Part shown: piece after piece, positions 45,596-53,987 of the stretch
Layout: each line of letters starts with the position of its first letter
How positions within the stretch are numbered: position 1 is the first letter of the stretch
From: a virus
Strand: one strand, 5' to 3'
DNA: 64,000 bases
Virus record (IMG/VR): IMGVR_UViG_3300047994_000087
Span: 1 to 64,000 of that record
Position numbers and translations under genes: made by a program
The notes under the pieces: generated by a model
Seen by the model: only the letters and a program-made list of their open reading frames with translations
Database searches by the model: none
What the model was told of the DNA's origin: nothing

Positions 45596-46222
45596 TACGA
45601 CATCCTCATTTTTGGTGGGCGTGAGATTTTCCATAACAGTCACGTATGCGGAGGACACGCCTGGATTCCGCACGAAGTCAAAGGTTTCTAATTGAAAGGA
45701 GTCAGCATCAATGATGTCTTCTCCAAGAGCTGTCTTACCGCTGCTCTTGCCAAAAGCACGAGAAGAGACAGGTAGTGGCATTCCTGCGCGGAGCAAAACA
45801 TTCAACTGCTGTCCGGCATTAGTTCCAAGAATGAGAATCTCTCCCATTCCTACGTTGTTTTCATTGATCCAAAGTTTGATAACTGTGTGTGAGAACTTGC
45901 CTTCCGCAAGTGCCTTCTCATCTAATTCTTGGTCGTGACCTATAGCACCAAATAGGCCCCCATTGTTGAGCTTTTCCTGAACCTTCTTAATAGCGCTTTC
46001 CCAAAGACTCTTAGAATAGAATCTGTTATTAAGAGAGACGCCATCAACCAGGAAGAAAGGTCCTTGCACACGGGCCAGAATGTTGACTCCGTCTACTCTC
46101 GATGCGACTGGCTGACCATGCTCATCTAAGGGCTCTGGCATTACTGTCCAAGTGCGCTGTGATTCACCTATAAAGGTGTCGCGTAACTGAAGTTCTTGCT
46201 TGTTAGTAAGTGCAGCGGTCAA
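44714..46222 (-). CDS. Prohead protease fused to scaffold
   Basis: A 502-aa protein. The first about 200 residues resemble the gp21 prohead protease family: a His in GAIGHDQ (about 95), Ser in PVSSRAFG (about 150) and an Asp/Arg segment FDFVRNPGVSSAYV (about 185). The remaining 290 residues are coiled-coil and Glu/Ala/Lys-rich scaffold. The TTG start has GAGG 9 bases upstream. An internal in-frame ATG with its own ribosome-binding site at 45595 would make the scaffold alone. Confidence 0.85.
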   Translation of the reverse strand: MTAALTNKQELQLRDTFIGESQRTWTVMPEPLDEHGQPVASRVDGVNILARVQGPFFLVDGVSLNNRFYSKSLWESAIKKVQEKLNNGGLFGAIGHDQELDEKALAEGKFSHTVIKLWINENNVGMGEILILGTNAGQQLNVLLRAGMPLPVSSRAFGKSSGKTALGEDIIDADSFQLETFDFVRNPGVSSAYVTVMENLTPTKNEDVVMDLQKLEEKLELIHKLTEEKMGLQAQLTEALQANIALTTKAADQEKTIAAHEAVANHVEAGKELSEGLRKWLELEPLKAYALSAGLLDQSSAAPNAASFTKKMLGLTEAYAALGTPDELKAVKEANAAFAALGSLEELNKMFAAFEQYLEMGSIQELDKVLGLAEEYIKIGSPTAISEKLDAAQKLTDRVVEGKRKLAAQKISKEFGVDEEAVLEMVKKMGSEATINSLKKIKESSAVTKTYKVPELNKVEETVSGTIPEAPTFAGSSYTASVFENVKVLTPVPELTTPRATL

Positions 46223-46276
46223 AATAGGATGCCTCGCGCAAAATCAATTTGCGTGAGTATCGTAAGATGAGAATTA

Positions 46277-46696
46277 CTACTGTCCTGAAAGCAGCTCGAT
46301 TAGTTCCTCTAACAGCAGTTGATCTGGCACAGAAAGATAAAAGCTTAGTTCGTCTTTTAATAATTCAGTCAGTTCTAACGATTCCCTCTTCCCAAACAGC
46401 CCGGCCTTAGGAATGAAGGAGCGAGTAGCTAGCCATCTTCCAAGCTGTCTGTGGTGCTTCTTACCTTCTGCTGATTTGTGATAGTCCCGGACAGCTTGGA
46501 GCATCTTAAATCTATGTCTATTCCATTCACGCTCTGCTGTTTTAGACTTGCGGAAGTTCTTGAACATACTTCCAATCTTTTGTCTGCGCTGAATGAATAG
46601 CTTGTGGTCGTCCTCAGTTATCCGGTCATACAAAGACTTACCGCACTCTAACAAGAACAGCTGCTTGTCGAGTTCCGTGTGGAACTGCACATTCAT
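46277..46696 (-). CDS. Hypothetical basic protein
   Basis: A 139-aa protein; the middle is strongly basic and helical (RRQKIGSMFKNFRKSKTAER), the end acidic and Leu-rich (LLLEELIELLSG). No family recognised. The ATG overlaps the upstream stop by 4 bases. Lies between portal and protease genes, where T4 has small prohead-core genes (gp67/gp68), so a core role is possible. Confidence 0.6.
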   Translation of the reverse strand: MNVQFHTELDKQLFLLECGKSLYDRITEDDHKLFIQRRQKIGSMFKNFRKSKTAEREWNRHRFKMLQAVRDYHKSAEGKKHHRQLGRWLATRSFIPKAGLFGKRESLELTELLKDELSFYLSVPDQLLLEELIELLSGQ

Positions 46697-47019
46697 CTTA
46701 TAGGACTATTAGGCAGGAACTTCACCAATAGTTCTCCGACCACTGTAAGAGACGCAGGAATAACAGTAAGCCAAATACCAAGCATTAATGCTCTTAGTTG
46801 ATTAACCGATTCCAGTTTAAGTTCAAGCTGAAACAACTTCTCTCTAATATTCTTTACGTCACTCAGGGAGCTGGTCAGGCCTTCAATGGATTTTTGCAGC
46901 GCTACAAGAGAAGAGGTAAACGTCTTGTTGTCGTGCTGAGTCTCTTCCATCTGACGTTCTAACTTAGCTACGCGCTTCTCTAGACTCGTGACGCGAGTAT
47001 TGGTGCTGTCTTCAGTCAT
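46693..47019 (-). CDS. Coiled-coil protein with C-terminal membrane segment
   Basis: A 108-aa protein: residues about 10-75 are heptad-rich coil (VTSLEKRVAKLERQMEETQ), followed by one hydrophobic helix (ALMLGIWLTVIPASLTVVGE). GGAGG lies 8 bases before the ATG. This layout is that of XhlA-type haemolysin/holin partners, although its place among head genes is unusual for lysis. It could also anchor prohead assembly to the membrane. Confidence 0.65.
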   Translation of the reverse strand: MTEDSTNTRVTSLEKRVAKLERQMEETQHDNKTFTSSLVALQKSIEGLTSSLSDVKNIREKLFQLELKLESVNQLRALMLGIWLTVIPASLTVVGELLVKFLPNSPIR

Positions 47020-47024
47020 GGGAA

Positions 47025-47351
47025 TTACCTCCCTCTGAAGAAGTTGTTAACGAATGAAGTGCTGCCATTGTCGAATGACTCTGTCAGTTCATCGTCTTCC
47101 GTGATTCCTAGTAATGAGTCTATGTTGTCGAGCCCAGCATCTTCACCAAAGCCGAATTCGTCGTCGTCAGCCATAATGGAATCAAGATCGTCATCTGAAC
47201 AGTCTAAGTCGCCATCACAGAAGTCTGCAAATTCGTCCGGGTCAGCATCTTGCATGCATACATCACTTGTGTCTTCACCAGCAATGCCTAGGGCAGCATC
47301 AGGCATAGTCCCAAGACTGCTTATGTCTTCCGTTAGTTTTTCTACGTCCAT
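47025..47351 (-). CDS. Small highly acidic protein
   Basis: A 108-aa protein from ATG 47351 (MDVEKLTEDIS), very rich in Asp and Glu (DDDLDSIMADDDEFGFGED) with a hydrophobic/basic end (SFVNNFFRGR). It could be a prohead core or assembly protein, as the T4 gp67 that follows the portal gene is also small and acidic; only position and composition support this. Confidence 0.6.
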   Translation of the reverse strand: MDVEKLTEDISSLGTMPDAALGIAGEDTSDVCMQDADPDEFADFCDGDLDCSDDDLDSIMADDDEFGFGEDAGLDNIDSLLGITEDDELTESFDNGSTSFVNNFFRGR

Positions 47352-47417
47352 GGTCCTGGGATTCCTTAAAGTTGGTAGCGATTTATTCACGAGTATAGTG
47401 CTGCATCAATTGGCCGC

Positions 47418-47489
47418 TTATTTTTCAGGCGCTTCCAACGTAGATGCCCCTGAAGCCTTGTGCTCGATAACGTATATTCCTGAAGCCAT
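47418..47489 (-). CDS. Possible 23-residue ORF
   Basis: ATG 47489 opens MASGIYVIEHKASGASTLEA and ends at 47418, filling the gap between the portal and the acidic protein. GAGG is 13 bases upstream, rather far. A plausible small peptide gene, but coding potential cannot be judged at this length. Confidence 0.3.
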   Translation of the reverse strand: MASGIYVIEHKASGASTLEAPEK

Positions 47490-47491
47490 AA

Positions 47492-49327
47492 TTATTGTTG
47501 GACCTCATCATCGTCTTCTACTTTATCATCACCAGGCTCTGACATAAATTGATCTAGATCCTTACGATTCGGGTCTACATTAGGGTCAATAGACTGCACT
47601 TGCTGCGCTGTCTGTACTTGCTGATTGAGAGACAATTGCGCCATTACTCGTTTCATAGTTGCAGGGTCTGTTTTGAAGAATACGGCGCCGTCTGCCAGAA
47701 TACTGAACTTATCCTGAATCCATTTTATAAGTTCTACCGGGTCTATAGCAGCTGCAACAAGAGGATTGCTCATTGCTTTTGCCAAAAAATCTAGGCTCCT
47801 TCCACATATTTCCTGTTTTGCATCGTCAAACTCCAGCTTCTCAAGCCCACTTAGGTCGACTAAAGACTGAATAAATTGAATATCAAAGTCCTTGTTAGTG
47901 ACTGTCATTCCTGTATTAACTAGGTGTGCAAGCACGATCTGACGCAATCCCTTGGATAGAGCCTTCTGTATGCTTGCCAGGCGTCTGGTGTACCGGCTGA
48001 ACATTCTTAACTCTTGTACTTTGTCTGTTGTGTTGGAGCCAAAAATAAGAGAAGGAGGTATACCAATAGAAGACATGATGATAGCTCTCAAGCTATTTGT
48101 GGCATTCAAGATATCGTCAATGGGCTGGCTTGCTCTCACGTTGAGAGGGTCCAACCCGCCTTTCTCATCACTGAAGATTGGCACAACACGCAGTCTACCA
48201 AGCACTGTCATAATCTCAGCAAGGGAGATCTGATTGGTGCGGGGATCTATGCCAGTAGGTACGTTCAGTAGTTGTTCATATCGCTTGATAGCAGCAATGA
48301 CTTCATGAGGAGGTGTGTTAGCGGGCATTCTCATGCCTACCAGCTGCGTCTGCGTGATTTGATTCATCTTAGTCGCAGGCATGAGCTTCTCTAATACCTG
48401 GAGTTCTCTGATCTTCTCTATAAGGTTCAGGAACATAGGTGTTCCTATACGAACATAGTCAGGCAGCTTGTCTTTGACTGACTGAGGTATCTTGTCGAAG
48501 CCAGGATCAGTCCAGCCCCTATTCAGCTTGTTCTGGAGACATATACGGTGCTTCTGTGTGCCTATGCAAAAGTGAGCGTAGGCAGTGGCCGGAAGGATCT
48601 TCCACTCACGCCCTTTTAACTGAAGGTATCTGGTAGGAATGCCCTGCTCATAGAAGGCAACCAGGTTTAAGGGGTCTACGTCGTCATGAACTCTAACAAC
48701 CCCTTTGCCATTTTCTATTTCCAGGCGGACAGAGTACTCGCCTAGGTCTATTAAATCTCGTGTTATGTCCTCCAGCAGATTGTTCATGTCCACTGTATCC
48801 ATAAGCTCATCAATGGCTTTCTGGATCTTCTTGTCCTTTGCTGTAATGCGGATGATCTGCCCACGCTCGTTAGAATTAAGCACGTCCTCTTTCATCAGGT
48901 CAAGGATAGTGCCAACTATATAGAATCTGCGCACGTCATCAGTAGTGTTCAGATATTCTTGACGGGAGTTGACTGCGTTAGTCCAGATAGTGATGAGGGA
49001 TGTCCCAAGGTCCCATGCGCCTTTGCCTACAAAGTCCATCAAGTTCTGTTCCTTGGCATAGCCAAGCTTCATGATGTCCGCACCGGAGAAAGATCCAGGA
49101 ACTCCTTCGAATATATTGGTAGGAAAGTTCTGTAAGTCTAGACCAGAAGCAGTGCTAGTGTCCTTCCTGATCTTGAACAAGTTCTCTACTAGTTTTGCCG
49201 ATTCAGGAATGGAGAACCCTTGTCGTTGGAAGTGTTCTATTCCTATTTGAGGACCTATTGACGTAGGCTGTTCGCTGGGATGCGGGCCAGGAGTAAACCA
49301 GGACTTAAACCAATCTTTCCAACTCAT
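47492..49327 (-). CDS. Portal protein (gp20-like)
   Basis: A 611-aa portal, first gene of the minus-strand late module. Typical gp20-like segments are YIVGTILDLMKEDVLNS (about 135-151), LLEDITRDLIDLGEYSVRLE (about 185), RLRVVPIFSDEKGGLDPLNV and SIGIPPSLIFGSNTTDK. AAGGAA precedes the ATG by 7 bases. The dodecamer forms the DNA entry vertex that docks the terminase encoded divergently next door. Confidence 0.9.
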   Translation of the reverse strand: MSWKDWFKSWFTPGPHPSEQPTSIGPQIGIEHFQRQGFSIPESAKLVENLFKIRKDTSTASGLDLQNFPTNIFEGVPGSFSGADIMKLGYAKEQNLMDFVGKGAWDLGTSLITIWTNAVNSRQEYLNTTDDVRRFYIVGTILDLMKEDVLNSNERGQIIRITAKDKKIQKAIDELMDTVDMNNLLEDITRDLIDLGEYSVRLEIENGKGVVRVHDDVDPLNLVAFYEQGIPTRYLQLKGREWKILPATAYAHFCIGTQKHRICLQNKLNRGWTDPGFDKIPQSVKDKLPDYVRIGTPMFLNLIEKIRELQVLEKLMPATKMNQITQTQLVGMRMPANTPPHEVIAAIKRYEQLLNVPTGIDPRTNQISLAEIMTVLGRLRVVPIFSDEKGGLDPLNVRASQPIDDILNATNSLRAIIMSSIGIPPSLIFGSNTTDKVQELRMFSRYTRRLASIQKALSKGLRQIVLAHLVNTGMTVTNKDFDIQFIQSLVDLSGLEKLEFDDAKQEICGRSLDFLAKAMSNPLVAAAIDPVELIKWIQDKFSILADGAVFFKTDPATMKRVMAQLSLNQQVQTAQQVQSIDPNVDPNRKDLDQFMSEPGDDKVEDDDEVQQ

Positions 49328-49462
49328 TCAGGGTTCCTTAATTGCTCCTTTATAGAGTAGGTGCAAACAAGAAGCCGTTATACTTTCACGCAGGTTTTCC
49401 AGAACACATTAACAGTAGGCATATTATGTGGAGAAGATCTACGAATAAGGATGGTTACTTTT

Positions 49463-49906
49463 ATGTCAAATGTAGTTGGCTCATCTAGATGGGGAAACAG
49501 CTCCGATAAAGCCTCTAAGGCAGCCGCTGGATGGTGGTCTGATATAAGCGACACAAGAAAGCGTGTGCTAACGGTCAATAGCGGCATAGACGAAATTACG
49601 CCTGATGTGTTTGCTACGATCAAGAGGGACTTGGAAGACAGGAAGATTACTAGTCTTACAGCTGTGAAGATTCTATCGACCCTAAGTACCATCGCTAACA
49701 AACATGATGCAATCGCATTAGCGAAGTACAAAGAGTTAATAAATGCAGGCACCGAACGTCCTACAGAAACTGAAGCAGCTGCAAAAGGTAAGAAGACTAG
49801 TAAGCTTACCGGGCAAGCTAAGAAGGATGCTCAGAAGGCTATGGAAGGTACTCTGGTCGAGCTTACGCAGTTGGCTATAAAGAAGAAACAAGGCACTGAT
49901 GCTTGA
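49463..49906 (+). CDS. Putative small terminase subunit
   Basis: A 147-aa protein from ATG 49463 (MSNVVGSSRW), with AAGGA 11 bases upstream; the frame continues to 49361 without a good start. It is helical with a Lys-rich C-terminus and a conserved-looking TAVKILSTLSTIANKHD stretch. It overlaps the large terminase by 8 bases, the usual position of the small subunit that recognises the packaging site. No domain proves it. The 135 bases before it, between the divergent portal gene, should hold promoters for both directions. Confidence 0.6.
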   Translation: MSNVVGSSRWGNSSDKASKAAAGWWSDISDTRKRVLTVNSGIDEITPDVFATIKRDLEDRKITSLTAVKILSTLSTIANKHDAIALAKYKELINAGTERPTETEAAAKGKKTSKLTGQAKKDAQKAMEGTLVELTQLAIKKKQGTDA

Positions 49907-51845
49907 TGAGGAATTATTCTCTCAGTTAAGCGAAGAAGCGCAGATAGTAATACGCAACATCTGTCCAAACGCTACCTTTGATGAAGCTATAGAGATACTG
50001 TCCGACATGGCGGAGTTTGAATCTCCTCCCCCGACTATCGATGAGTTCCTGGATCTTCCATATTATCTTGGACATATCGGTCCTGAGATATTTCCGTTCT
50101 GGAGAGAGCAGCTCAGGATAATCCATCCTAGCCCCTACTACAGTCCATTCGAAATAGTGGTTGTGTCAGGCTCTACAGGTGGTGGCAAAAGCTGGTGTTC
50201 AATCATATCTTTGTTATACGAAATCTGCGTGTTCTTACACCGGAGAGATGCTCATGAACATTTTGGCGTAGGGAATGATGGACAAATATATGTTGGGATG
50301 TGTAACAACACACTGACTCTGTCCAAAGATACGCAACTAAAGAACTTCTTTAACATGTTCAATAAGTCACCATTCTTTAAGGACATGCAGGCCCAGAAGG
50401 CAAAGTTAGTTAAGCCTACCAAAGGGCTTCTAGATCTCAACTTACCGTACAACATCAATCTTCTAGCTGGGTCCACAGCGCAGCACTTCATTGGCCGAGC
50501 TGTTATGAATGTACTGGTATCAGAACTTAATGCCATGACCCGGCAAGGTGGTCAACAGGCCTCTAACGTTATATCAGAACTTGAGGCTAGATTGTTCACA
50601 CGTTTCCACCGAGGAACGAAACTGCCTCGCCCCGGTAAGATTTACCTTGACTCATCAAAGAAAGAAACGACTGGCTCCCTGGATAGTTACATTGATAGTA
50701 AGAGGGGGAAGAAAAACGTACATATAATTGAGGCGCCTTTCTGGAAGTTCACTGAAGGTACTGACAAAGATCACAACGACAAGAACCAATTTTTCTATGT
50801 GTTCAAGGGGAGCCGTACTGAAGATCCACGCATGCTTGACTTGAATGACCCTGATGATCAAAATGTACCTGAGTCATTAGTGTTGAAAGTACCCGAAAAT
50901 TTGCGTCCGTTTTTTGAGATGGACGTAGTCAACGCCCTGAGAGACTTGGGCGGTGTGGCCACATCTTCATCAGGTAACTTTATCTCCAGCGCAGAAGCTA
51001 TTGCTGACTCATTGTGCTTACCTAGTCGGTCTAAGAAAGAGGTCATAAAGCTTGATCTCCATGATGACTCAGACAAGCTTATAGACTATGTAGACCTGGC
51101 TGACTTGGACAGGAATGCTGTGTACTACATGCACCTCGATTTATCAAAGAATAGGGACCGCACAGGGATCTGTATGCTCAGAGTCTCGGGCAAGAAACAA
51201 CTTGCACGTTTTGACCGTAGTGAAGGTCTAACCAAGATGTTAGAAGAGAATGTCTACAGTGCGGACGTGTTGCTGGCATTAAAAGCAAAACCAAACCAAC
51301 AGGTTCCTATTTACAAGATTGAGGCATTTATCTATGACCTTATTCACGCAGGTTTCAAGATTGGGGGAGTTACGTTTGACCAATTCGGTAGCTTAGACGT
51401 TATGCAGCGCTTGAACGCCAAGCAAGTGCCAACAGAGTATCTATCAGTAGATAGGCCTAGACAAGCTTATGACACGCTCCGTCAAACACTGATGGAAAGG
51501 CGTATCAAGATTGCTTGCCACCCTCCAGACGATCCAACTCGCGCCTCAATAATTGAGAAAGAGCTTAGGGAGCTTATAGACCTGGGTGACAAGATAAACC
51601 ACCCTGACGAGACTGAGCACAACAAGGGCGAGTGGGTGCGTCCATCAAAAGACTTAGCTGACGCTCTCTGCGGCGCCCTGTGGAACTGCATTAACCTGAC
51701 GACTAACCACACAGTGCATGCAGTAGCTTTAGAGACTTACATGGATGCTCTGGAAGATTTGACACTTCCAACAGATCCCATTATGGACGACATTCTGCGC
51801 GGTGGTTTTTCACATATACAACAACCAGGCAGAGGCACTTGGTAG
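49899..51845 (+). CDS. Large terminase subunit
   Basis: A 648-aa packaging motor. N-terminal ATPase: Walker A SGSTGGGKS (about 90-98); the probable Walker B is NVLVSELNAM (about 203), which has Ser-Glu where most have Asp-Glu. The C-terminal RNase H-fold nuclease has Asp414 in HLDLSKNRDRTG, Asp494 in VTFDQFGS and Asp585/588 in DLADALCG, the expected metal-binding set. It translocates DNA into the prohead and cuts concatemers. Confidence 0.92.
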   Translation: MLDEELFSQLSEEAQIVIRNICPNATFDEAIEILSDMAEFESPPPTIDEFLDLPYYLGHIGPEIFPFWREQLRIIHPSPYYSPFEIVVVSGSTGGGKSWCSIISLLYEICVFLHRRDAHEHFGVGNDGQIYVGMCNNTLTLSKDTQLKNFFNMFNKSPFFKDMQAQKAKLVKPTKGLLDLNLPYNINLLAGSTAQHFIGRAVMNVLVSELNAMTRQGGQQASNVISELEARLFTRFHRGTKLPRPGKIYLDSSKKETTGSLDSYIDSKRGKKNVHIIEAPFWKFTEGTDKDHNDKNQFFYVFKGSRTEDPRMLDLNDPDDQNVPESLVLKVPENLRPFFEMDVVNALRDLGGVATSSSGNFISSAEAIADSLCLPSRSKKEVIKLDLHDDSDKLIDYVDLADLDRNAVYYMHLDLSKNRDRTGICMLRVSGKKQLARFDRSEGLTKMLEENVYSADVLLALKAKPNQQVPIYKIEAFIYDLIHAGFKIGGVTFDQFGSLDVMQRLNAKQVPTEYLSVDRPRQAYDTLRQTLMERRIKIACHPPDDPTRASIIEKELRELIDLGDKINHPDETEHNKGEWVRPSKDLADALCGALWNCINLTTNHTVHAVALETYMDALEDLTLPTDPIMDDILRGGFSHIQQPGRGTW

Positions 51846-51901
51846 AGTTATTTCCTGTTTTGACGTGTTTTCCCATTCGGGAAAATGACATGTTTTAGGA
51901 A

Positions 51902-51967
51902 ATTCCCGTTCGGTAATTTACCTGTATTTACTGCGTGGTAAATATGGCTTGATTACTGAACGGGAAT
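51902..51967. repeat. 66-base imperfect inverted repeat downstream of terminase
   Basis: Outer arms ATTCCCGTTCGGTAAT (51902-51917) and ATTACTGAACGGGAAT (51952-51967) match at 15 of 16 positions, and inside them TTTACC and GGTAAA form a second 6-bp stem. A smaller hairpin (TTTTCCC / GGGAAAA) lies just upstream at about 51868-51885. It could fold as a cruciform in DNA or a long hairpin in RNA. Possible roles are a transcript end, a packaging signal or an origin element. Confidence 0.7.
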
Positions 51968-51976
51968 AAAGCAGAA

Positions 51977-51992
51977 GCCCCCTTTCGGGGGC
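51977..51992. terminator. GC-rich hairpin after terminase
   Basis: Stem GCCCCC (51977-51982) and GGGGGC (51987-51992) with loop TTTC. There is no T-run on the plus-strand side; on the minus-strand side a broken T-rich tail (TTCTGCTTTATT) follows. It lies between the convergent ends of the terminase and the 52012 ORF and can serve both. Confidence 0.55.
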
Positions 51993-52011
51993 CTCGCGCA
52001 CCAAGCCGTAG

Positions 52012-52164
52012 CTATGGTGAAGTTCTGAGTACCTCGTACTCGTTAGGTCTGCTTGAGGGTGCACGTCTCAGAGGCAGGTATGTTTCCCTCAGCTGTCTGA
52101 GTGGCATTGTTATTCTAACAGCTCCACACTGTTCTTCAAATATTTTGATCAACTGAGGCGACAT
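52012..52164 (-). CDS. Possible 50-residue ORF
   Basis: ATG 52164 opens MSPQLIKIFEEQCGAVRITM and the frame runs to 52012. The same frame is open 26 codons further upstream into the gene at 52205, but without ATG, GTG or TTG; ribosome-binding sequence is weak (AAGG 13 bases away). The amino-acid mix looks coding-like, so it may be a short gene or the end of a frameshifted longer one. Otherwise 51846-52204 holds only hairpins. Confidence 0.4.
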   Translation of the reverse strand: MSPQLIKIFEEQCGAVRITMPLRQLRETYLPLRRAPSSRPNEYEVLRTSP

Positions 52165-52204
52165 GTTGAATCGAGTGCCTTTGTGTTCAATAGACTTTCT
52201 CAGG

Positions 52205-52534
52205 TTACCGTCCGCATGCCTTCTCCAAGATTAGATCCGACAGTCTGTCCTCGTCATAAACGGTCCAACAATGCGCGTGAGTCTTGTAAGGATCACACAC
52301 CTTCTCATGGGAGCGGACATACTGGTGCGCGACAGCAAGTCTGATGGCCAGCTCTGATACAGGGAGTTCCTGTTCTTGCTCGACCTCAAGTCTTTTGTTC
52401 TCTATGAGCTGAGGAATGTCGAGACCGTATTGCGCGTGGACTTCAGCTTGGCTGAGTGAACCCATACATACCCATCCAAAGTAAACAGCCCATGCTAGAA
52501 CCCAGAAAGTGTCAAAGGTTTTAGAAGTTCTCAT
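52205..52534 (-). CDS. Small membrane-anchored or secreted protein
   Basis: A 109-aa protein starting at ATG 52534, which overlaps the hydrolase stop (TGATG). The N-terminus is MRTSKTFDTFWVLAWAVYFG, a membrane segment or signal peptide, followed by a soluble domain with two cysteines (KVCDP and AHCWT) that could form a disulphide in the periplasm. Translational coupling to the alpha/beta hydrolase suggests a joint role. Family unknown. Confidence 0.6.
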   Translation of the reverse strand: MRTSKTFDTFWVLAWAVYFGWVCMGSLSQAEVHAQYGLDIPQLIENKRLEVEQEQELPVSELAIRLAVAHQYVRSHEKVCDPYKTHAHCWTVYDEDRLSDLILEKACGR

Positions 52535-53247
52535 CAAAGCGCCAACGCCTTGACTACTCGCTCTCTAATCGGCTTGGTGGTCAAATAACCGTCTATAGAA
52601 TGAGGTAGTGGAGGAACATGCCCAACCATTGGGTTAAAGACTATTTCGTCAGATATGACAAATGAGTCGTCGAAGTGCTTGTTCAGAAAATGCTGCGCTG
52701 CAACAGGGTCAAGCCAGTCTGAGTAGTTTGCCCAGCGCTTGATCGACGTTGGAACTGGTAACTCACCTTCCGGTATGTTTTGAACACGTCGAATTTCCGC
52801 CTGTAACCCACCGACGCCCAAAGGGCTTCCCACCGTAATCAATTGAACGCAGTTTAAATCGGGCAGCTTGTCACGCATTTGTAGGAGCACTTCATAAGCA
52901 ATGACTGTGCCAAGGCTGTGTGATAGCAGAACAAAGGGCGTCTTATCGGTAGGCAGTAATTCAATTAGTCGTTGTTGGATTGCAGTGCGTAGTCCAGTGT
53001 TATAGAAATAATGATCGCAATCCAGGAGTAACTTAGGAGCACACACAGTGTGGAAGATTTCACAAAGAAGTTTGTCTTGGAAAGACAGTCCCACCTTCGG
53101 CCCTTCCTGGTAGACAGAAAGGTCAGCCCAGAAAGCAAACACTGATTCAGCGTCAGGACCGCCGAACAGCTTCATGTCCCAATCAAGTTTTAAATCATCC
53201 ACCTTGGAAGTGGACTCATTGATTCCATGGACGTAAATTAACTTCAT
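52534..53247 (-). CDS. Alpha/beta hydrolase (lipase/esterase-like)
   Basis: A 237-aa alpha/beta-fold serine hydrolase: N-terminal strand KLIYVHGIN with the oxyanion HG, nucleophile elbow SHSLG with Ser111, candidate acid Asp177 or Asp180 in YSDWLDP, and His216 in LPHSIDG. No signal peptide. Substrate unknown; members act on lipids, esters or peptides. It stands apart from the virion genes with 145 bases upstream, and is coupled to a small membrane-anchored partner, so a host-modifying role is plausible. Confidence 0.8.
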   Translation of the reverse strand: MKLIYVHGINESTSKVDDLKLDWDMKLFGGPDAESVFAFWADLSVYQEGPKVGLSFQDKLLCEIFHTVCAPKLLLDCDHYFYNTGLRTAIQQRLIELLPTDKTPFVLLSHSLGTVIAYEVLLQMRDKLPDLNCVQLITVGSPLGVGGLQAEIRRVQNIPEGELPVPTSIKRWANYSDWLDPVAAQHFLNKHFDDSFVISDEIVFNPMVGHVPPLPHSIDGYLTTKPIRERVVKALAL

Positions 53248-53392
53248 GACCGTAATGGCCCCTAGAGATGTTTCTAGAGACCATTATCATACTGATTAAT
53301 ACTGTGAGACCTTTTTATGGGCTTATTGCCTTTGCTTAAGCCAAATCTCCCGCTAATTCGGCTTCCAACATTTCAGATTTATTTTACTCATG

Positions 53393-53986
53393 TTACACTG
53401 CTCCTTTGTTGTTTTCGTATGCTTCTACAATCGGAATTATTTTCTCGCTCAATTCTCTGACACTTCCATCGTTTACCACTAAGTGGTCTTCTTTGATTTG
53501 ACTTAGCAGGGACTCGCTTGCGTGCGTTTTGTCCACTCCATTGTCGTACTTAGGTCGGACAATCTTGATGATCAATCCACCCTCGCTACGAACGTATCCT
53601 TCCTCCGCCCCGTCTTCTCCAGCTTGGCCTGGAAATCTGAGGTCACTGATAATGGCTTTATCGTATTTATTTACTTCCTTACGCGCTAAGTCAATCCACA
53701 CGTTGGGACCATAATACTCACGCATAACTTCTGTGCCAAAGTACTGGAGCAGGCGACGTACCTCAGGATGCTTCTTGGCCCCATCCCAGCCTATCTCATC
53801 CACTAGTTTTGCCAGACGGATCAGAGTGCCATCAGGAAGGACCACATATGGGTTGAGTGCATACATCATCTTCTTAAGAGGGTCTGCAAATGCGATCTTC
53901 TTGTAGTAGAACATCTCAGCTATCATCAAACTGACTGTGTCTTTACCGTGCTGAGCTTCACCACAAACTGCAATCAACTTCTTCAC
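53393..53986 (-). CDS. Deoxynucleoside monophosphate kinase (T4 gp1-like)
   Basis: A 197-aa P-loop kinase: GEAQHGKDT (residues 9-17) binds ATP phosphate, followed by FADPLKKMM, the GTEVMREYYGPNVW region and DLRFPGQ, all as in the phage dNMP kinase family. It would phosphorylate dNMPs for dNTP synthesis alongside the RNR encoded upstream. The GTG start has GGAGGG 10 bases before it. It begins 1 base after the MazG-like stop. Confidence 0.88.
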   Translation of the reverse strand: MKKLIAVCGEAQHGKDTVSLMIAEMFYYKKIAFADPLKKMMYALNPYVVLPDGTLIRLAKLVDEIGWDGAKKHPEVRRLLQYFGTEVMREYYGPNVWIDLARKEVNKYDKAIISDLRFPGQAGEDGAEEGYVRSEGGLIIKIVRPKYDNGVDKTHASESLLSQIKEDHLVVNDGSVRELSEKIIPIVEAYENNKGAV

Positions 53987-53987
53987 T

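Noticed and set aside
53262-53277. Operator shared with 63382-63395 (CTAGA-N-TCTAG)
   Set aside because: Spacers differ (6 and 4 bases) and the motif is short; two occurrences in 64 kb are not enough to claim a regulator site.
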